DNA of 64,000 bases, from assembly GCA_023422775.1 (NCBI GenBank), contig JAFAGM010000091.1, positions 62,001-126,000 of the forward strand. The letters are read 5' to 3'. Shown here in pieces: positions 59,720 through 64,000 of this stretch. The number at the start of each line of letters is the position of its first letter. Position 1 is the first letter of the stretch. The notes beneath the pieces are model-generated. The model saw only the letters and a list, made by a program, of their open reading frames with translations. It did no database searches and had not been told where the DNA came from. The translations under genes were made by a program, and so were the position numbers. This stretch comes from Pseudomonadota bacterium (GTDB taxonomy: Bacteria > Pseudomonadota > Alphaproteobacteria > Rhizobiales > Xanthobacteraceae).

Positions 59720-60201
59720 GCGTTGCGCACCATCAACAAGGCGGGACCGTCTGGTGTGTCGACCATACCAGCTTTTTCAAATCCCGCCTTTTCATAGGCG
59801 CGAACGGCCCGGCCGTTCGCCGGATCGGGATCGGTGACGATGCGCGGCGCGCCGTTCCTCAACCGCTCGTCGACGAAGGCGCGAATGAAAGCCGATCCAT
59901 GTCCGCGCTCGATCATGCCGGGTTCGCCGATGAAGAGGTCGATGCCGCTTGTGCCGCGCGGATGTTCGCCAAACCCGGAATTCCATGCGGTCAAGTCGTA
60001 GCACTGCAGATAGGCGAAATCGCCGCCCGCCGCGGAGACGATGAACTGCTCCATCGCCGGCTCGTCGAGATCGCCGCTGACCAGATCGTACTGCTCGGAC
60101 GGATCGCCCCACCATTCCCGGACATGCGGCTGCACCAGCCACTGCCGGATCACCGGCAGATCATCTGACGTCATCGGGCGGAAGGCATAGTCCGGCGCCA
60201 T
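59716..60201 (-). CDS. GNAT family N-acetyltransferase (AAC(6')-like)
   Basis: This 161-aa acyl-CoA-dependent acetyltransferase has FRPMTSDDLPVIRQWLVQPHVREWWG at the N terminus, GIDLFIGEPGMIERGHGSAFIRAF (the acetyl-CoA binding segment with RGHGS) and DPDPANGRAVRAYEKAGFEKAGM. The layout resembles aminoglycoside 6'-N-acetyltransferases and related amino-group acetylases, but resistance activity cannot be assumed from this. It lies 14 bases after hslV and overlaps DUF2585 by ATGA, so it is translated with the protease operon. Confidence 0.87.
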   Translation of the reverse strand: MAPDYAFRPMTSDDLPVIRQWLVQPHVREWWGDPSEQYDLVSGDLDEPAMEQFIVSAAGGDFAYLQCYDLTAWNSGFGEHPRGTSGIDLFIGEPGMIERGHGSAFIRAFVDERLRNGAPRIVTDPDPANGRAVRAYEKAGFEKAGMVDTPDGPALLMVRNA

Positions 60202-60215
60202 GATCGGCGGATTCC

Positions 60216-60767
60216 TCAGAGCGACTCAATCGTGACGTTGCGGTTGGTGTAGACGCAGATATCGGCGGCGATATCGAGCGCACGGCGCACGATTGTCTCG
60301 GCATCCTTGTCGGTGTCGACAAGCGCGCGGGCGGCGGCCAGCGCATAATTGCCGCCGGAGCCGATCGCCATCACGCCCGCCTCCGGCTCCAGCACGTCGC
60401 CGGTTCCGGTCAGGACCAGCGACACGTCCTTGTCGGCGACGATCATCATCGCCTCCAGCCGGCGCAAATAGCGGTCGGTCCGCCAGTCCTTGGCAAGTTC
60501 GACGGCCGCCCGGGTCAATTGTCCCGGATACTGCTCGAGCTTGCTTTCCAGCCGCTCGAACAGGGTGAAGGCGTCGGCGGTGGCCCCGGCGAAGCCCCCG
60601 ATGACGTCGCCCTTGCCGATTTTGCGGACCTTTTTGGCGTTGGCCTTGATGACGGTCTGGCCGATGGAGACCTGGCCGTCGCCGCCGATGACCACCTTGC
60701 CGCCCTTGCGGACCGTCAAAATCGTGGTGCCGTGCCAGATCGGCAGATTGTTCTCGGATGCTTGCAT
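60216..60767 (-). CDS. hslV: ATP-dependent protease proteolytic subunit HslV
   Basis: This 183-aa proteasome-type peptidase has the mature N-terminal Thr at residue 14 in IWHGTTILTVRKGGKVVIGGDGQVSIG. The other active-site signatures are VIGGFAGATADAFTLFERLESKLE and GSGGNYALAAARAL. It forms a double hexamer gated by HslU. It is first in the operon hslV-GNAT-DUF2585-hslU and is divergent from hisB. Confidence 0.96.
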   Translation of the reverse strand: MQASENNLPIWHGTTILTVRKGGKVVIGGDGQVSIGQTVIKANAKKVRKIGKGDVIGGFAGATADAFTLFERLESKLEQYPGQLTRAAVELAKDWRTDRYLRRLEAMMIVADKDVSLVLTGTGDVLEPEAGVMAIGSGGNYALAAARALVDTDKDAETIVRRALDIAADICVYTNRNVTIESL

Positions 60768-60961
60768 GGATTGTCCTCGTTCCCGTCAGATTTAGGGACT
60801 GGCGGGGAGGGTTACAATCGCGGCGTTCCAGCCGGAATTTCGGTCACCATAGGCCGAAGTTCAGCCTCCAAAAGCGTCATCCCGCAGTAGCGAAGGCGAC
60901 ATCGGCCTGTTACAAGGGCCGCGTTTTCGGCCCCCCAGATGGCCAAAGGGAAGCAGTTTTC

Positions 60962-61555
60962 ATGCGCACGGCATCCATCAAGCGCAAGACCAAGGAAACC
61001 GACATCGAGGTCGCGGTGAACCTCGACGGTACCGGCGTGTCCAAAGTTTCGACCGGCATCGGCTTTTTCGACCACATGCTCGACCTCTTGGCCCGGCATT
61101 CCCGCATCGACATCACAGTGAAGGCGGATGGCGATCTGCACGTCGACCACCACCACACCACCGAGGACGTCGGCATTGCGCTCGGGCAGGCCGTGAAACA
61201 GGCGCTCGGCACCATGGCCGGCATCACCCGCTATGCCTCGATCCACATGCCGATGGACGAGACGCTGTCGCGCGTCGTGATCGACATTTCGGGCCGGCCG
61301 GTTCTGGTGTTCAAGGTCGATTTCCCGCGCGACAAGGTGGGTCAGTTCGACACCGAACTGGTGCGCGAATGGTTCAACGCCTTCACCATCAACGCCGGCG
61401 TGACTTTGCACGTCGAGACCCTATATGGCGAAAACAGCCATCACATCGCCGAGTCCTGCTTCAAGGGCTTGGCAAGGGCGCTCCGTGCCGCGGTTGCGAT
61501 CGATCCGCGCGCGGCCGGCGAGGTGCCTTCCACCAAGGGTCAGCTCGGCGGCTGA
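60962..61555 (+). CDS. hisB: imidazoleglycerol-phosphate dehydratase
   Basis: This 197-aa manganese enzyme performs the sixth step of histidine synthesis. It is the monofunctional (phosphatase-less) form. Signatures are FFDHMLDLLARHSRIDI, DLHVDHHHTTEDVGIALGQA and VETLYGENSHHIAESCFKGLARALR, whose histidines bind the metals. ATG 60962 gives the family N terminus MRTASIKRKTKETDI. The gene heads the cluster hisB-DUF2628-hisH-hisA-hisF. It is divergent from hslV across 194 bases. Confidence 0.96.
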   Translation: MRTASIKRKTKETDIEVAVNLDGTGVSKVSTGIGFFDHMLDLLARHSRIDITVKADGDLHVDHHHTTEDVGIALGQAVKQALGTMAGITRYASIHMPMDETLSRVVIDISGRPVLVFKVDFPRDKVGQFDTELVREWFNAFTINAGVTLHVETLYGENSHHIAESCFKGLARALRAAVAIDPRAAGEVPSTKGQLGG

Positions 61556-61593
61556 TATCCTGTTCGCGTTCTCGTCCGCGGCGGAGAGTTACG

Positions 61594-62121
61594 ATGCGGG
61601 TCTACACAGTGCATGCTCCCGTGGCCAGCGGCGCCGATCTCGCGGCGGCCGACAAGTTCGTCTTCGTCCGTGACGGCTTCCATTTCTGGGCCGCTGCGGC
61701 GACCGTGATCTGGCTGCTCTGGCACCGGCTGTGGCTGGTGCTGCTTGGCTGGATCGCCCTGACGCTTGCGACCAATTTCGGCCTGGGCGCGCTCGGCGCC
61801 AGCCGCGGCACCATCCTGACCGTCGACATTCTCGTCGCCATCCTGATGGGCTTCGAAGCCGCCAGCCTGCGGCGCTGGACGCTGTCGCGCCGCAAATGGC
61901 GACAGGTCGATGTCGTGGTCGCCGACGACATCGAAGCCGCCGAGCGCCGCTTCTTCGATCGCTGGACTGCCCGGCAGCCCGGTTCCAGCGACCAATGGTC
62001 GGTCGATCGCGGCGGCCCGCCGCCGACCCGCAGTGTGCCGGGCCAGCCGTTCTCGAAGGCGCCGCCGCTGCCGCAGGGCGGCATCATCGGCCTGTTTCCG
62101 GAAGCGGGAGCGCCGCGATGA
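61594..62121 (+). CDS. DUF2628 domain membrane protein
   Basis: This 175-aa protein starts MRVYTVHAPVASG and has two or three hydrophobic helices (FWAAAATVIWLLWHRLWLVLLGWIALTLA; GTILTVDILVAILMGFEAASLRRW), typical of DUF2628. A cytoplasmic Arg/Asp/Pro-rich tail follows. It is inserted between hisB and hisH and overlaps hisH by four bases, so it must be expressed with the histidine operon. No role in histidine synthesis is known. Confidence 0.87.
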   Translation: MRVYTVHAPVASGADLAAADKFVFVRDGFHFWAAAATVIWLLWHRLWLVLLGWIALTLATNFGLGALGASRGTILTVDILVAILMGFEAASLRRWTLSRRKWRQVDVVVADDIEAAERRFFDRWTARQPGSSDQWSVDRGGPPPTRSVPGQPFSKAPPLPQGGIIGLFPEAGAPR

Positions 62122-62768
62122 GCGTTGCGATCGTCGATTACGGCTCCGGCAACCTGCACTCGGCAGCGAAGGCGTTCGAGCGCGCCTCGCGGAGCCTGGA
62201 AGATCCGCAGAAGATCATGGTGACGCGCGATCCGGAAGCCGTGTACCGCGCCGATCGCATCGTGCTCCCGGGCGTCGGCGCCTTTGCCGACTGCCGGCGG
62301 GGCCTCGATGCCGTCGACGGCATGCTGGAGGCGATGACGGAAGCGGTGCGCGTCAAGGCGCGGCCGTTCTTCGGCATCTGCGTCGGCATGCAGTTGATGG
62401 CGACGCGCGGCAAGGAGCACGTCACGACCGACGGCTTCGACTGGATCGCGGGCGACGTCGAAAAAATCTCGCCGCGCGAGGAGAATCTGAAGATCCCGCA
62501 CATGGGCTGGAACACGCTCGATCTCGTGCGCGAGCACGAGGTGCTGGAGCGGCTGCCGCTCGGGCCGAAGGGCCGCCACGCCTATTTCGTGCATTCCTAT
62601 CACCTCAACGCCACCAACGAGGCCGATGTGCTGGCGCGCGCCGACTACGGCGGTCCGGTGACCGCGATCGTGGGCAAGGACACCGCGATCGGCACACAAT
62701 TTCACCCCGAGAAAAGCCAACGCTTCGGCCTGGCTTTGATCTCGAATTTCCTGAAGTGGAAGCCGTGA
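62118..62768 (+). CDS. hisH: imidazole glycerol phosphate synthase, glutaminase subunit
   Basis: This 216-aa class I glutamine amidotransferase passes ammonia to HisF. The oxyanion/PGVGAF motif is at residues 51-56, the nucleophile Cys88 in FFGICVGMQLM, and the His/Glu of the triad in GTQFHPEKSQ near the C terminus. ATGA overlap with DUF2628 upstream and GTGA overlap with hisA downstream show tight translational coupling. Confidence 0.96.
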   Translation: MSVAIVDYGSGNLHSAAKAFERASRSLEDPQKIMVTRDPEAVYRADRIVLPGVGAFADCRRGLDAVDGMLEAMTEAVRVKARPFFGICVGMQLMATRGKEHVTTDGFDWIAGDVEKISPREENLKIPHMGWNTLDLVREHEVLERLPLGPKGRHAYFVHSYHLNATNEADVLARADYGGPVTAIVGKDTAIGTQFHPEKSQRFGLALISNFLKWKP

Positions 62769-63493
62769 TTCTCTTTCCCGCCGTCGACCTGAAGAACGGC
62801 CAGTGCGTGCGCCTCGAACAGGGCGACATGGCCCGCGCGACCGTGTTCAACCTCGATCCTGCGGCGCAGGCGCGCGCCTTCGCCGAGCAGGGCTTCGAAT
62901 ACCTGCACGTCGTCGATCTCGACGGCGCCTTCGCCGGCAAGCCGATGAACGCGCACGCGGTCGAGGCGATGCTCAAGGCCGTCACCATGCCGGTGCAGCT
63001 CGGCGGCGGTATCCGCGACCTTGCGACCGTCGAGGCCTGGCTCGACAAGGGCATTGCGCGCGTGATCATCGGCACGGCGGCGGTGCGCGATCCGGAACTG
63101 GTGAAGGGCGCGGCGAAAAAATTCCCCGGCCGCGTCGCCGTCGGGCTCGACGCCCGCGACGGCAAAGTTGCCGTCGAAGGATGGGCTGAGACTTCGCAGG
63201 TCACCGCGCTCGAAATCGCGCAACGCTTCGAGGATGCCGGCGTCGCCGCGATCATCTTCACCGACATCGCCCGCGACGGCCTGCTGAAGGGCCTCAACCT
63301 CGATGCGACGATCGCGCTGGCCGAGCGTATTTCCATTCCCGTGATCGCCTCCGGCGGCTTCGCTTCGATCGACGACGTCAAGGCGCTGCTGCAGCCGCGC
63401 GCCAAAAAGCTCGCCGGCGCCATCGTCGGCCGCGCGCTGTATGACGGCCGGCTCGATCCCGCAGCGGCGCTCAAGCTGATGCGCGCCGCGTAG
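62765..63493 (+). CDS. hisA: ProFAR isomerase (HisA)
   Basis: This 242-aa (beta/alpha)8 barrel performs an Amadori rearrangement in histidine synthesis. LFPAVDLKNGQCVRL holds the catalytic Asp8. GFEYLHVVDLDGAFAGKP, QLGGGIRD, IIGTAAVRDPELV, VGLDARDGKVAVEGW (second catalytic Asp), FTDIARDGLLKGLN and ASGGFASIDDV are family motifs. The start is GTG 62765, whose first four bases overlap the hisH TGA. Confidence 0.96.
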   Translation: MILFPAVDLKNGQCVRLEQGDMARATVFNLDPAAQARAFAEQGFEYLHVVDLDGAFAGKPMNAHAVEAMLKAVTMPVQLGGGIRDLATVEAWLDKGIARVIIGTAAVRDPELVKGAAKKFPGRVAVGLDARDGKVAVEGWAETSQVTALEIAQRFEDAGVAAIIFTDIARDGLLKGLNLDATIALAERISIPVIASGGFASIDDVKALLQPRAKKLAGAIVGRALYDGRLDPAAALKLMRAA

Positions 63494-63505
63494 GAGACGA
63501 CGACG

Positions 63506-64000
63506 ATGTTCAAGGTTCGCGTGATCCCGTGTCTCGACGTCAAGGATGGGCGGGTCGTCAAGGGCGTCAATTTCGTCGACCTGCGCGACGCCGGCGACCC
63601 TGTCGAAGCGGCGATCGCGTATGATGCCGCCGGCGCCGACGAATTGTGCTTCCTCGACATCACCGCCACCCACGAGAACCGCGGCACCATGCTGGACGTC
63701 GTGCGGCGCACCGCCGAGGCCTGCTTCATGCCGCTGACGGTCGGCGGCGGGGTCCGCACCATCGACGACATCAAGACGCTGCTGCGCTCCGGCGCCGACA
63801 AGGTCTCGATCAATTCGGCGGCCGTCTCCAACCGCGAATTCGTCAAGCAGGCGGCCGAGAAGTTCGGCGAGCAGTGCATCGTGGTCGCGATCGACGCCAA
63901 GCGGGTCAAGCGCGCTGGCGGTTCGGACCGCTGGGAGATCTTCACCCATGGCGGCCGCAAGCCCACCGGGATCGACGCCATCGAATATGCCCGGGAGGTT
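63506..64000 (+). CDS. hisF: imidazole glycerol phosphate synthase, cyclase subunit, 3' end outside the window
   Basis: The first 165 codons of HisF are present: MFKVRVIPCLDVKDGRVVKGVNFV with catalytic Asp11, GADELCFLDITATHENRGT, LTVGGGVRTIDDIKTLLRSGADKVSINSAAV and VVAIDAKRV with the second catalytic Asp. The frame is open to the window edge. The barrel partners with HisH, and the ammonia channel runs through it. It begins 12 bases after hisA, with taggagacgacgacg providing the ribosome-binding site. Confidence 0.96.
   Translation, partial: MFKVRVIPCLDVKDGRVVKGVNFVDLRDAGDPVEAAIAYDAAGADELCFLDITATHENRGTMLDVVRRTAEACFMPLTVGGGVRTIDDIKTLLRSGADKVSINSAAVSNREFVKQAAEKFGEQCIVVAIDAKRVKRAGGSDRWEIFTHGGRKPTGIDAIEYAREV

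Noticed and set aside
59716..60201. Aminoglycoside resistance gene
   Set aside because: The GNAT protein resembles AAC(6') enzymes in general layout only; its position inside the hslVU operon points to a housekeeping role.

Overview
The window is a GC-rich alphaproteobacterial chromosome segment. It is most likely from Bradyrhizobium or a close Bradyrhizobiaceae/Nitrobacteraceae relative. The evidence is the gene order (rho-mnmE-mnmG-rsmG-parA-parB beside PPSR-maf-coaE-dnaQ; hslV and hslU split by a GNAT gene and a DUF2585 gene; DUF2628 between hisB and hisH) and the many dispersed palindromic repeats typical of that group. The genus assignment is inference; no 16S gene is present. Nearly all the DNA is ordinary, densely packed chromosome. 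I see no prophage, transposase, CRISPR array or recognisable defence island.

Layout. 1-8.0 kb: metabolic genes (gamma-glutamyltransferase, SDR, GST, DUF2239, kappa-type isomerase, ketopantoate reductase, a PQQ-type sugar dehydrogenase with a diheme cytochrome c), with several palindromic repeats between them. 8.4-21.8 kb: a DUF2235 hydrolase with membrane segments, tRNA-Gly(GCC), a thioredoxin-TPR co-chaperone with a Lon-N domain protein, a chemoreceptor, AraC and TetR regulators, a Trm112-like protein, a UbiH-type hydroxylase, TesB and a GYF-domain membrane protein. 22-26 kb: two tandem glnK-amtB modules for ammonium sensing and uptake, followed by a strong terminator. 26-42 kb: GFA protein, aminotransferase, ftsK-lolA-xthA, a response regulator beside a cyclic-nucleotide-binding protein, an L,D-transpeptidase, YggS, a diguanylate cyclase, and leuS-lptE-holA.

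42-54.5 kb is the replication and segregation core. It contains parB, parA, rsmG, mnmG, mnmE, rho and hemJ on the minus strand, and PPSR, maf, coaE and dnaQ on the plus strand. Three parS sites (one perfect, two with 15/16 matches) lie in the mnmG-rsmG and mnmE-mnmG gaps. The 468-bp gap between hemJ and PPSR matches the position of Caulobacter oriC and holds an AT-rich block plus DnaA-box-like 9-mers, so I propose it as the chromosomal origin. Two genes of the Caulobacter-type order, hemE and aroE, are missing from their usual places.

54.5-64 kb: secB, a Tim44-type protein with mltA and smr, the hslV-GNAT-DUF2585-hslU operon, and divergently the his operon hisB-DUF2628-hisH-hisA-hisF, which runs off the right edge. 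The most informative non-coding signals are the parS/oriC set, palindromic operators at the DUF2239 and TetR promoters, a sigma54/NtrC-like control region before the second glnK, and composite palindromic repeats, two of which appear to contain nested insertions.
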